DNA of 64,000 nucleotides from Desulfovibrio sp. (GTDB lineage Bacteria; Desulfobacterota; Desulfovibrionia; Desulfovibrionales; Desulfovibrionaceae), in contig JALHJW010000001.1 of the NCBI GenBank assembly GCA_022839785.1, positions 434,001 through 498,000 of the forward strand, written 5' to 3'. The position numbers were made by a program, and so were the translations under genes. The notes beneath the pieces were generated by a model. It saw only the letters and a program-made list of their open reading frames with translations. It had not been told where the DNA came from and did not search any database. This document shows, piece after piece, positions 10,240 through 18,318 of the stretch (position 1 is the first letter of the stretch; each line of letters starts with the position of its first letter).

Positions 10240-11196
10240 CTATTCCTGTTCCCCGGCCGGACGCACGCCGTAGGGGCTCACGTCCACCTTGTCCGGGTGG
10301 TTCACGCTGCACACCGGGCAGGCCGAACGCAGGACGACCTGCTCCACGGTGCTGCCCAGCTCCGCCTGCTCGGGATCGACCTCGCGCGTGTGGTGGGCCA
10401 GCACGATGAGGTCGGCCTTGTTCTCACGGGCGAACTTGAGGATCTCCACGTAGGGCGTGCCCTCCCAGATGTCCGCGGTGTAGTTGTCGAAGTCGCCCAT
10501 CTTGGCGATGTACTTGTCCTGCATCTTCTGCTTGGCCTTGGCCAGGCGCGCCTCGACCTCGGCCTGCGAGGGCGGGTTGATGGCCGGGTCCACGGAGAGG
10601 TCCATGCAGTGGAAGACGTGCAGCTTGCAGCCGATCTCCTTGGCCACGTTGAGCGCGAACTGGAAGGCCGAGTCGCTGGCCTTGGAGAAGTCCACGCCGA
10701 CCACGATGTTGGCGAAGTAGGACCAGCAGGTCACGCAGGGACGGCTGACGATGAGCACCGGACAGCGCGCGGCCTTGGCCACCCGCTGCATGGTGCTGCC
10801 CGCGATGGCGCGGTGGCGCGAGGCGCCCACGTCGTCGGCGCGGGCGTGCGCGCCCATGATGATCATGTTCACGTCGTCCTTGCGCGCCTTGCGCAGAATC
10901 TCCGTGGCCGGTTCGCCGGTCACGGCCTGCAGGTCGATGCCGTCGTAGGTGGGCAGGAACTTGGCGTAGGTCTGCTTCATTTCCTCGACGACCAGGGACT
11001 TGTAGTTCTCGTCCGGCTCCTCGATGTCGCCGGTGCGGATGTCGCGCACGAAGGTGCTGAAGCCGCGCGTCGGGATGCCGTAGACGTGGAACACCGAAAG
11101 CCGGGACTTGTTCTTCTTGGAGAGTTCGAAAGCGACGCGGGCCGCGTCGTCGCACGTGGGGGAAGCCGTCGTCGCGAACAGGATCTTCTCAAACAT
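10240..11196 (-). CDS. universal stress protein, tandem UspA domains
   Basis: 318 residues holding two UspA-type domains. The first starts MFEKILFATTASPTCDDAARVAFELS and includes the segment IIMGAHARADDVGASRHRAIAGSTMQRVA; the second starts IVVGVDFSKASDSAFQFALNVA and ends LIVLAHHTREVD...LGSTVEQVVLRSACPV. Both show nucleotide-binding-like G-x-G/S-T features near their ends. Such proteins respond to starvation and redox stress. A GGAGGT site precedes the start, which lies 2 bp after the previous stop. A Usp gene near tmc is, as I recall, also found in D. vulgaris. Confidence 0.88.
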   Translation of the reverse strand: MFEKILFATTASPTCDDAARVAFELSKKNKSRLSVFHVYGIPTRGFSTFVRDIRTGDIEEPDENYKSLVVEEMKQTYAKFLPTYDGIDLQAVTGEPATEILRKARKDDVNMIIMGAHARADDVGASRHRAIAGSTMQRVAKAARCPVLIVSRPCVTCWSYFANIVVGVDFSKASDSAFQFALNVAKEIGCKLHVFHCMDLSVDPAINPPSQAEVEARLAKAKQKMQDKYIAKMGDFDNYTADIWEGTPYVEILKFARENKADLIVLAHHTREVDPEQAELGSTVEQVVLRSACPVCSVNHPDKVDVSPYGVRPAGEQE

Positions 11197-11198
11197 AC

Positions 11199-11732
11199 CT
11201 ACCTCCTCAGGGCGCATTCCATAGGGGTTCCGTGAAAACCGAGCTGCCACGCCACGCCGTCGATGAACTCGAAGAGCGTGTGCTTCGTCTCGAAGGTCAT
11301 CTCCTCGAGCTTGTCGCCGAACACCTTGTGCCTCAGTCGGCCCAGCCGCACCGGCAGGTCCACGATGGTCCGCACCGGATGGGCCTTCAGTTCCACCTCC
11401 TCGCCGCGGTCAAGCCCGATCAGGGCCGTGTAGGCCTCCAGGCGCGGCGGCCCGGGAAACCCGATCATCTCCATGATCTTTATCACTTCCATGCCGGTTA
11501 TGCCGAGCGGCTCGGGTGTCCGCGAAGGCCATCCGGCATACTGCTCCATGAGTCCGGGGAGGAACGCCGAGAGCCGCACGAGCACCGGATGGCGCTCAAG
11601 CATCCGGAAGAAACCGCGCAGGGTCATGCCCTCCTCCAGGCGCAGGGCGGCCCCGAGCCAGGGAAGCGGATCGTCCGCCAGCCTGCCCTCGGTCCCGAGG
11701 CTCCCGTCGCGCCTGAGCATCACGCCGTCCAT
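11199..11732 (-). CDS. conserved hypothetical protein of the tmc-linked signalling operon
   Basis: 177 residues, soluble, with no signal peptide, membrane segment or motif I recognise. The middle (GITGMEVIKIMEMIGFPGPPRLEAY) looks helical, and the C-terminus is rich in charged and aromatic residues. GGAGGAC lies just upstream of the start. It sits between the REC-kinase and the universal stress protein with gaps of 28 and 2 bp, so it belongs to the same transcript. A role in the redox signalling chain is a guess from context only. Confidence 0.7.
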   Translation of the reverse strand: MDGVMLRRDGSLGTEGRLADDPLPWLGAALRLEEGMTLRGFFRMLERHPVLVRLSAFLPGLMEQYAGWPSRTPEPLGITGMEVIKIMEMIGFPGPPRLEAYTALIGLDRGEEVELKAHPVRTIVDLPVRLGRLRHKVFGDKLEEMTFETKHTLFEFIDGVAWQLGFHGTPMECALRR

Positions 11733-11760
11733 TCCGTCCTCCGTCCTCTCGTCGTGCGTG

Positions 11761-12903
11761 TCAGACCGCGTCCGGCGGAGCGTCGCGGGCCGGGATGGCG
11801 ACCACGAAGAGCGCGCCCCCGCCCGGTTCGCTGGACACGGCGATGCTCCCGCCGTGCGCCTCGGCCGTCTGCTTGGCCGTGAGCAGCCCGAGCCCCGTGC
11901 CCCTGCCGCCCTTGGTGCTGAACAGTTCGGTGAAGACGCGGCTGCGCACGGCCTCGCTCATGCCCGGCCCCGTGTCCGCCACGCGGTATTCCAGCCGTCC
12001 GCCGACGCGGGCCGAGGCCACGCTCACCGCGCCGCCCCCCTCCTCCAGCTCGCCGCAGGCGTCCAGGGCGTTGGCCACGAGGTTCACGAGGCAGCGGTGC
12101 ATGGCCTCCAGATCGAAGAGGCAGTTCCCGAATCCCGCGCCGCAGGACAGGGTGAGCCGCACGCCCAGCTCCTGCGCTCTGGGCAGGAACAGCTCCACGG
12201 CTTCGCGCGCGGGCCGGTCGGGATCGTGCGCGCCGATGCAGAGCATGGTCCGGCCGGAGAGCCTGAGCAGCTCCAGGGACAGGCCCTTGATGCGCTCCAC
12301 GCTGGACTTGAGCATGCTCCATCCCTCGTCGAGGTATTCCCGCATGGCGGGCTCGCGTCCCCGCTCCAGCAGGAAGATCGCGCCCTCAAGGCCCGAGGCG
12401 ATGTTCTTGATGGCGTGCGAAAGCCCGGCCGCAGTGCGGCCCACGGCGGCGAAACGCTCGGCCGCGAGCAGCTCGCGCGTCTTCTCCTCCACCAGCCGCT
12501 CCAGGTTCCGGGTATGCTCCCTGACTTGGCGGCGCAGGGCGCTGCGCTCGGCCGCCCGGGCCAGGGCGATCTCCAGCACGTCCTGGTTGATGGGCTTGGT
12601 CACGAAATCCGCCGCCTGCCGCTTGATGCTCTCTATGGCCAAATCGAGGTCGCCATGGCCGGTGATCATGATCACCTCGGCATCCGGGTCCGCGGCCTTG
12701 ACCCGGCCCAGGACCTCGATGCCGTCCATGCCCGGCATCTTGATGTCCGTCAGCACGATGGACGGCCGCTCGCGCGCAAAGACCGCCACGGCCTCCTCGC
12801 CGCAGCCCGCGGTGAAGACCGTGTGGCCCGCGTCGCGCAGGGAAAGGCCGAGCACCTTGCGGATGCCCTCCTCGTCGTCCACGAGCAGGATGCGCTCAGC
12901 CAT
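11761..12903 (-). CDS. receiver-first histidine kinase
   Basis: 380 residues: receiver domain (DDEEG pocket, D53 in VLTDIKMPGMD, K103 in VTKP), a short coiled coil (120-150), then a kinase core with H163 in GLSHAIKN and an ATPase domain (LVNLVANALDA, ADTGPGM, GTGLGLLTAKQ). No PAS domain is evident. Its start overlaps the stop of the upstream heme-kinase gene by 8 nt, indicating translational coupling, so the receiver is the likely phosphorylation target of that kinase. It is a shorter paralog of the protein at 7769-9727. Confidence 0.88.
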   Translation of the reverse strand: MAERILLVDDEEGIRKVLGLSLRDAGHTVFTAGCGEEAVAVFARERPSIVLTDIKMPGMDGIEVLGRVKAADPDAEVIMITGHGDLDLAIESIKRQAADFVTKPINQDVLEIALARAAERSALRRQVREHTRNLERLVEEKTRELLAAERFAAVGRTAAGLSHAIKNIASGLEGAIFLLERGREPAMREYLDEGWSMLKSSVERIKGLSLELLRLSGRTMLCIGAHDPDRPAREAVELFLPRAQELGVRLTLSCGAGFGNCLFDLEAMHRCLVNLVANALDACGELEEGGGAVSVASARVGGRLEYRVADTGPGMSEAVRSRVFTELFSTKGGRGTGLGLLTAKQTAEAHGGSIAVSSEPGGGALFVVAIPARDAPPDAV

Positions 12904-15169
12904 GCGCCACCTCCAGACGGGGCAGGTTGACGGTGAAGGCGGTCCCCTCCCCCTCGCGGGACTCGACCCCGATGGTCCCGCCCATGTCCTGGACGATGCC
13001 GTAACTGATGGACAAGCCGAGCCCCGTGCCCTTGCCCACCTTCTTGGTGGTGAAGAAGGGTTCGAAGATGCGTTCCATGAGCCCCTTGGGGATGCCCGCG
13101 CCGTTGTCCGCCACGCGCACGAAGACGCGCCCGCCGTCCACGCCGCTGGCAAGGCGGATGAGCTTGCCGGTCCCGGCCGGGGGCGGGGAGACGGCCCAGC
13201 GCTCCTCGATGGCGTCGCGGGCGTTGATGAGCAGATTGACGAAGACCTGCTCCAGGCGACCGGCGTCGGCCATGACCGCGGGCAGATCGGGATGCAGGTC
13301 CCACTCCACCTCGATCTCCCTGAGCTTGAGCTGCTGGTGGAAAATGTCGAAGGCGCGGCGCAGCACGTCGCCCACCTGGGTCAGGCTGAGCTGCATGTCC
13401 GGCTTGCGGCCGAACTCGCGCAGGTGGTTGATGATCCTGGTGGCCCTGTCCACGTGGCCGTCTATCTCCCCGGCGAGATCGGCCAGCACGGCCGGCTCCA
13501 CGCACTCGCCCCGCTTCAGCTTGCGCAGGAAGAAGGCGCTGGCGGCCTTGATCACCGTGAGCGGCTGGTTCAGTTCGTGCGCCACACCCGTGGCCATCTC
13601 GCCCAGGGTGGTCATCTTGCCCGCCTGGATGAGCTGCTGCTCGGTCTCCAGACGCTTGGTGATGTCACTGGTGGTCACCAGCCAGACCTTCTGGCCGCCG
13701 TACTCCGTGGGCGAAATGCGGATGGTCACGAACATCAGGCGTCCGTCGCGCGCGATCTGCACGGCCCGGTCGATGACCTCCTTCTCGCGCAGGTCCGCGG
13801 CGAAGCGCTCCCGCTCGCCCGGCCGGAACAGGTCGAGGAAGCTGCACCCCACGATCCCGTCCTTGGCGTAGCCGTAGATGGAGGCCACGCTGGCGTTGCA
13901 GTCGAGGATCTCCAGGCTGTCGTGATCGAGCACGAAAACGGGGTTGGGGATGTTGCTGAAGATGGCCTGGTACTTCTGCTCCGACTTCTTGAGCTGGCGT
14001 TCCAGTTCCTTGCGCGGGGTGATGTCCAGACACATCTCCATGGCCGCCACGACCTCGCCCGCGTCGTTGGTGATGGGCGAGGTGGTCACGAACCAGTGCC
14101 GGATGTTCCCGTCCTTGTCCGGACCGGATTCCTCGGAGCAGTAGGAGCGGTTGTTGGCGAAGGTCAGCTCCACGGGGCAGTTGGGGCACTTCTCCGAGCG
14201 GTTCTTGTAGGCGCGGTAGCAGTAGTCCCCGGGCCGCGGCTTGAACTTGTCCGCGAACTCCCGGTTGTAGCGGATGATGCGGTAGTTGCGGTCCTGCACG
14301 GTGATGATGCAGGGCACGTGGGCGAAGAGGTTCTGGTACTCGTCGCGCTGGCGGTTCAGTTCGGCCTGCTTCTGGGCGATGTCGCGGCCCATCTTGGAGA
14401 TGGCCGAGGCGAGCTGCCCCACCTCGTCGTCCTGGTGCACGTCGATATCCGGGGTCAGCTCGCCGCGGGCGATCTGCCGGGTGCTGCGGATGAGCCGCAT
14501 GATGGGCGTGCGGATGAAGCGCACCATGAAGATGAGGATGGCCGCGCTGGTGCAGACGAAGATGAAGCCGGAGAAGGTCAGCAGACGCTTGCGCAGCGAG
14601 GCCGTCTCCCGGTCGGCCTGGTCCAGGGAGACCACCACGTCGATGGCCCCGAGGATCTTCTTCTCGGGCGGATGGAAGTGGCAGCCGCCCTCGTCGCAAC
14701 CGGGCTCGTTGTGGATGGGGGTGATGATGCCCAGGTGACGATGGCCCTCGTCGTCCTCGTAGAAGCGGATGCGTTCGTCAAGCTCCAGGGTGGAGCGCGG
14801 CGGCTCCTCGCGGTGGCAGACGTAGCAGGCCTCGTTCTTGATGTTGGTCTGCACGTCCACTTCGGCGTCGTTGTTCGAGAACTTGATCTGCGCCGCCTTG
14901 TTGTAGATGCGCAGGCTCTCGATGCCCTCCTGGCTGCCGATGTTCTTGATGATCTGGGTGATGTCGTCGCGCGAGTTGAGCATCATGGCGTAGTGCGTGC
15001 CCAGCTTGATGGTGGTGGACAGCCTGTCCGCCTGGTTGACGACGCTGCGGTGCAGGTGCTCCTGCTGGTTGGCAATGGCGAAATAGGACAGCGCGGAGAC
15101 CCCCAGGAGCAGGATCGCCCCGCTGAGCACGATGAGCTTGCCCGTCAGGCTGTGCGCAATGGACACCAT
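12896..15169 (-). CDS. transmembrane sensor histidine kinase with periplasmic c-type heme motifs
   Basis: 757 residues. TM1 spans about 12-33 and TM2 about 199-218, framing a periplasmic domain of roughly 165 residues. That domain has CYVCH (115-119), a canonical heme c site, and CDEGGCH (158-164), a CX4CH site of the kind seen in some sulfate-reducer cytochromes. After TM2 come HAMP (220-270), a cysteine-rich PAS (C317, C328, C331, C344), a second PAS (395-505) and a kinase core with H531 in GVAHELNQPL and GTGLGLS. Heme attachment is inferred; redox or gas sensing in the periplasm would fit. It is the first gene of the minus operon, behind a sigma-54 promoter. Confidence 0.9.
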   Translation of the reverse strand: MVSIAHSLTGKLIVLSGAILLLGVSALSYFAIANQQEHLHRSVVNQADRLSTTIKLGTHYAMMLNSRDDITQIIKNIGSQEGIESLRIYNKAAQIKFSNNDAEVDVQTNIKNEACYVCHREEPPRSTLELDERIRFYEDDEGHRHLGIITPIHNEPGCDEGGCHFHPPEKKILGAIDVVVSLDQADRETASLRKRLLTFSGFIFVCTSAAILIFMVRFIRTPIMRLIRSTRQIARGELTPDIDVHQDDEVGQLASAISKMGRDIAQKQAELNRQRDEYQNLFAHVPCIITVQDRNYRIIRYNREFADKFKPRPGDYCYRAYKNRSEKCPNCPVELTFANNRSYCSEESGPDKDGNIRHWFVTTSPITNDAGEVVAAMEMCLDITPRKELERQLKKSEQKYQAIFSNIPNPVFVLDHDSLEILDCNASVASIYGYAKDGIVGCSFLDLFRPGERERFAADLREKEVIDRAVQIARDGRLMFVTIRISPTEYGGQKVWLVTTSDITKRLETEQQLIQAGKMTTLGEMATGVAHELNQPLTVIKAASAFFLRKLKRGECVEPAVLADLAGEIDGHVDRATRIINHLREFGRKPDMQLSLTQVGDVLRRAFDIFHQQLKLREIEVEWDLHPDLPAVMADAGRLEQVFVNLLINARDAIEERWAVSPPPAGTGKLIRLASGVDGGRVFVRVADNGAGIPKGLMERIFEPFFTTKKVGKGTGLGLSISYGIVQDMGGTIGVESREGEGTAFTVNLPRLEVAHG

Positions 15170-15267
15170 GCCCGCCCCGCTGTCCTTTCCGCCCGGCGGC
15201 CGGTCTGGCCGCTTCCGGGCGCATTGTTCGCCGGACCCATTCGCGTTGGAACGTTTCCTGTATGAAC

Positions 15268-15284
15268 AGCATTATGCGTGCCAA
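15268..15284 (-). promoter_or_regulatory. sigma-54 promoter of the heme-kinase operon
   Basis: The minus strand reads TTGGCACGCATAATGCT. The -24 half TTGGCACG is a perfect consensus match and the -12 half ATGCT differs from TTGCW at one base. The invariant GG and GC are separated by exactly 10 bp. Transcription should start near 15256, giving a leader of about 87 nt to the start at 15169. Confidence 0.82.
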
Positions 15285-15343
15285 TGGGAAAATCAATGAT
15301 TTCAGCGAACTTTACCCGAACAGGGAGGACGCCCGCAAAAAAT

Positions 15344-15360
15344 GGGCGCAAAATGCGTCC
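15344..15360. promoter_or_regulatory. candidate enhancer site A for the adjacent sigma-54 activator
   Basis: Dyad GGGCGCA-AAA-TGCGTCC, centred at 15352. It lies 82.5 bp upstream of the -12 GC of the divergent kinase-operon promoter. The same architecture recurs at the tmc promoter (site C, 83.5 bp from its GC). Sites at this distance are typical upstream activating sequences. Confidence 0.6.
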
Positions 15361-15410
15361 TTCACAAAATGAGCTGAAAAATCGCCCAAACTCCAACGGG
15401 GGTTGTCCGC

Positions 15411-16802
15411 ATGTCGCGAATGAGCTATGGAGATTCCAAAAAAAAGACCACGCATAGGAGCAGTCTGTTGGGGGTCGATGTCGGACTTCCGGTCCAGATT
15501 CCGTGCGAGTCCATCATGGAGAGCATCGCCGACGGCGTGTTCACGGTGGACTGCAACTGGAACGTGACCTTCTTCAATCAGGCGGCCGAGGAAATCACCG
15601 GCGTGCCCAAGAGCGAGGCCCTCGGCCGCAAGTGCTGGGAGGTCTTCCATTCCAGCATCTGCGACGGCGCGTGCGCGCTCGACCATTGCATCAAACACGG
15701 CAACCGCCTGTCCAACAAATCGATCTTCATCCTCAGGCCCGACGGCAGCAAGATCTCGGTGAGCATCAGCGCTTCGCCGCTGCGGGACGAGGGCGGCCGC
15801 ATCGTGGGCGGGGTGGAGACCTTCCGGGACATCACCGCCATCCAGCTCATGCGCCAGAAGCTCGAGGGGCTCTACACCCTGGACGACATCGTGACCAAGA
15901 GCCAACTCCTGATCCGGGTGCTGCAGATTCTGCCCCAGATCGCGGCCAGCGACTCCACGGTGCTCATCCTCGGCGAATCGGGCACGGGCAAGGAACTCTT
16001 CGCCCGCGCCCTGCACAATCTTTCCCGTTTCAAGAACGGCCCCTTCGTGGCCGTGAACTGCGGGGCGCTGCCGGACAATCTGCTGGAATCCGAGCTGTTC
16101 GGCTACAAGGCCGGGGCCTTCACCGACGCCAAGACCGACAAGCCCGGCCGCTTCCAGGCGGCCCAGGACGGCACCATCCTGCTCGACGAGATCGGCGACA
16201 TGCCCCTGCCGCTGCAGGTCAAGATCCTGCGTGTGCTGCAAGAGAAGAAGTTCGAGCCGCTCGGCTCGGTCAAGAGCATCGCGACCAACGCCCGCATCAT
16301 CGCCGCCACCAATCGGGACCTGCAGTCCATGGTGGCCGAGGGACGCTTCCGCGACGACCTCTTCTACCGCCTGAACGTGGTGCAGATCAGGCTGCCCGCC
16401 CTGCGCGAGCGGCCCGAGGACATCCCGCTGCTCATCAACCACTTCATCTCGCGCCACAACTGCCTGACCGGCAAGGAGATCCACGGCGTCTCCGAGGACG
16501 TCTACCAGATGCTCCTCAAGTACGGCTTCCCGGGCAACGTGCGCGAGCTTGAGAACATCATAGAATACGCCTTCATCCTCTGCCCCGGGGGCTTCATCCA
16601 AGCGGACCACCTGCCCGAGTACCTGCAGCCGCGCGAGGAGCCGCGGGCGACGCGCACCCCGCGCAACTCCCTTTCGGACATCAAGTACACCGCGGCCCTA
16701 GAGGCGGTGCGCCGCCATAAGGGCAAGAAGATGGCCGCCTGCCGCGAACTCGGCATCTCCAAGGACACCCTGCGCCGCATCCTGAAACGCGGCGCGGTCT
16801 GA
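15411..16802 (+). CDS. sigma-54-dependent activator between the kinase and tmc operons
   Basis: 463 residues. A PAS domain (about 32-145) contains four cysteines, C75, C84, C88 and C93, in a pattern suggesting a metal or redox site. The AAA+ domain has Walker A GESGTGKE (188-195), Walker B TILLDE (255-260) and arginine-finger region FRDDLFYRLNVV. The loop that contacts sigma-54 reads GAFTDA (235-240) instead of GAFTGA. A Fis-type helix-turn-helix ends the protein (about 437-459). Start may be 15411 or the ATG at 15420; GGGGG lies upstream. Its position between two sigma-54 promoters makes it the likely activator of both. Confidence 0.9.
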   Translation: MSRMSYGDSKKKTTHRSSLLGVDVGLPVQIPCESIMESIADGVFTVDCNWNVTFFNQAAEEITGVPKSEALGRKCWEVFHSSICDGACALDHCIKHGNRLSNKSIFILRPDGSKISVSISASPLRDEGGRIVGGVETFRDITAIQLMRQKLEGLYTLDDIVTKSQLLIRVLQILPQIAASDSTVLILGESGTGKELFARALHNLSRFKNGPFVAVNCGALPDNLLESELFGYKAGAFTDAKTDKPGRFQAAQDGTILLDEIGDMPLPLQVKILRVLQEKKFEPLGSVKSIATNARIIAATNRDLQSMVAEGRFRDDLFYRLNVVQIRLPALRERPEDIPLLINHFISRHNCLTGKEIHGVSEDVYQMLLKYGFPGNVRELENIIEYAFILCPGGFIQADHLPEYLQPREEPRATRTPRNSLSDIKYTAALEAVRRHKGKKMAACRELGISKDTLRRILKRGAV

Positions 16803-16819
16803 AGACGCAAAACGCGCCA
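16803..16819. promoter_or_regulatory. candidate enhancer site B
   Basis: Dyad AGACGCA-AAA-CGCGCCA starting directly after the activator stop codon. Its centre (16811) is 33 bp, about three helical turns, from site C and 116.5 bp upstream of the tmc -12 GC. The half-sites resemble site A. Confidence 0.5.
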
Positions 16820-16826
16820 TTTCCCG

Positions 16827-16861
16827 CCGCGATCAGGGCGCATTCCGCGCCCTGATCGCGG
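16827..16861. terminator. 15-bp perfect hairpin after the activator gene
   Basis: A stem of 15 bp (16827-16841 with 16847-16861) and 5-nt loop, 25 bp after the activator stop. There is no T-tract. It may end activator transcription, but its core coincides with candidate enhancer site C, so the symmetry may equally be a DNA-binding feature. Confidence 0.5.
16836..16852. promoter_or_regulatory. candidate enhancer site C
   Basis: GGGCGCA-TTC-CGCGCCC, centred at 16844. Its left half is identical to that of site A, and its centre is 83.5 bp upstream of the tmc -12 GC, against 82.5 bp for site A at the divergent promoter. Confidence 0.55.
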
Positions 16862-16912
16862 GCGAAGACCTCGCCCCCCTCTGCATTTCCCTGTAATCAT
16901 TTGACAATCATT

Positions 16913-16929
16913 CTGGTACGCCGCGTGCT
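16913..16929 (+). promoter_or_regulatory. sigma-54 promoter of the tmc operon
   Basis: CTGGTACG-CCGC-GTGCT. GG and GC have the required 10-bp spacing; TGGTACG differs from TGGCACG at one base, and the -12 element has one mismatch. Transcription should start near 16940, about 105 nt before tmcD. Confidence 0.75.
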
Positions 16930-17044
16930 TAGGGGAGGGCAGTGATTCCTGCCAAACCAGTCGTGTCCCCAAGGCGTCGGCGTCCGGCCGCGCCTTGCGC
17001 ACGCACGGCCCATGCGGGCCACAAGCCTGAGCAAAGGAGCGCGT

Positions 17045-18307
17045 ATGCAGAACAAGGCATCGTGGGACTGGGAACCGGGGTCGCGCGTCATCGCCGACAC
17101 CCGGGACTGCTCCGGTGGCGCGGAGTGGATAGAGGAGCCCTACGTTTCGCCTGACGGCGAGCGCGTCGCCGCCGTGGCGTGCGTGGGCGAGGCGCAGTTC
17201 ACGCTCTGTGCGAACGGCCAGCCGTGGGAAAACGTCTTCGACAAAATCTGGTACCCGCGCTTCTCGCCCGATGGCCGTCTCACGGCCATCGTGCAGAGCG
17301 ACGGGGAGTGGACCCTGGCCGTGGACGACGCGCCCTGGGAGCAGACCTTCGCCTATCTCTGGGGCACCCGTTTCAGCCGGGACGGCTCGATCATCGCGGC
17401 CAGCATCCAGCAGGACGGCGAGTACGGCTTGGCCGTGGACGGCGAACCCTGGGAAGGCCTCTTCGAGAACGCCACGGACTTCGCCCTGTCCGACGACGGC
17501 TCGGCGGGGGCGGCCTCGGTCCAGGTCAAATCCCTTGGCCAGGCCGACATCGCCACCTTCCAGCAGGGCGTGTACAGCATCGCCGTCAACGGAGAGGCCT
17601 GGGACGCGGTCTTCGTCAACGCCTGGAACCCCTCCTTCGACGCGGCGGGCAAACGGGTCGCGGCGGCCCTGCGTCACTCGCTCTACGAGTACGGCGTGGC
17701 CGTGGACGGAGTGCCCTGGAAGAGCCGTTTCGGTTCTGTCTGGGAACCGGTCTTCAACCCTGCCACCGGAGAGGTCAACGCGCCCGGCCGGGTGCAGGGC
17801 AAGTGGGGTCTGGCCGTGGACGACCAGATGGCTTGGCCCGCCCGGTACGCCCAGCTCTGGCACGTGGCCTTCACCCCGGACGGCAAGACCACCGCGGCCA
17901 TCGTGGCTCCCGAGTTCGGCAGCTTCACCGTGGCCGTGAACGACAGACCCTGGGAGGCGACCTTCCCGGTGGTCACCGATCTCGCGCTCGCGAAGAACGG
18001 ACGCGCCGCCTGCCTGGGCAGCGACTGCAACAAGAACTTCGCGATCTGCGTGGACGGCCGCACCTGGAGCGGACGCTACGACATGGCCTGGACGCCCGTC
18101 TTTTCCGACGACGGCGCGAACGTCGCAGTCCTGGTGGAAAAACAGGGCAAACGCACCGTCGTCCTGAACGACAAGGTCTACAGGGAATGGTTCGACACCG
18201 CCTTCCCGCCCGTCTTCTCGCCCGACGGCGGCAAGGTCCTGATCCGCGGCATCTCGGGCGGCAAATTCATGCGCATCGTGGTCACGCCCGATGCGTTCCA
18301 CGCGTGA
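17045..18307 (+). CDS. tmcD: TmcD, beta-propeller-like subunit of the Tmc redox complex
   Basis: 420 residues, soluble and cytoplasmic. It is built from about eight to nine repeats of roughly 45 residues, each with an F-SPDG or F-xxDG turn followed by V-DG-PWE (for example YGLAVDGEPWEGLF), consistent with a WD40/TolB-like propeller. The high tryptophan content agrees with the description of TmcD as tryptophan-rich. In Desulfovibrio the Tmc complex accepts electrons from periplasmic cytochrome c3 and passes them across the membrane for sulfate reduction. AAAGGAG precedes the start. It is the first gene after the sigma-54 promoter; the gene order D-C-B-A puts the cytochrome last. Confidence 0.82.
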   Translation: MQNKASWDWEPGSRVIADTRDCSGGAEWIEEPYVSPDGERVAAVACVGEAQFTLCANGQPWENVFDKIWYPRFSPDGRLTAIVQSDGEWTLAVDDAPWEQTFAYLWGTRFSRDGSIIAASIQQDGEYGLAVDGEPWEGLFENATDFALSDDGSAGAASVQVKSLGQADIATFQQGVYSIAVNGEAWDAVFVNAWNPSFDAAGKRVAAALRHSLYEYGVAVDGVPWKSRFGSVWEPVFNPATGEVNAPGRVQGKWGLAVDDQMAWPARYAQLWHVAFTPDGKTTAAIVAPEFGSFTVAVNDRPWEATFPVVTDLALAKNGRAACLGSDCNKNFAICVDGRTWSGRYDMAWTPVFSDDGANVAVLVEKQGKRTVVLNDKVYREWFDTAFPPVFSPDGGKVLIRGISGGKFMRIVVTPDAFHA

Positions 18308-18318
18308 GGGAGGCAGAC

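Noticed and set aside
11795..15265. Open frame of 1156 codons on the plus strand across the kinase genes
   Set aside because: It is antisense to two kinases with clear domains; its translation is low-complexity His/Leu/Gly-rich, typical of GC-rich shadow frames.
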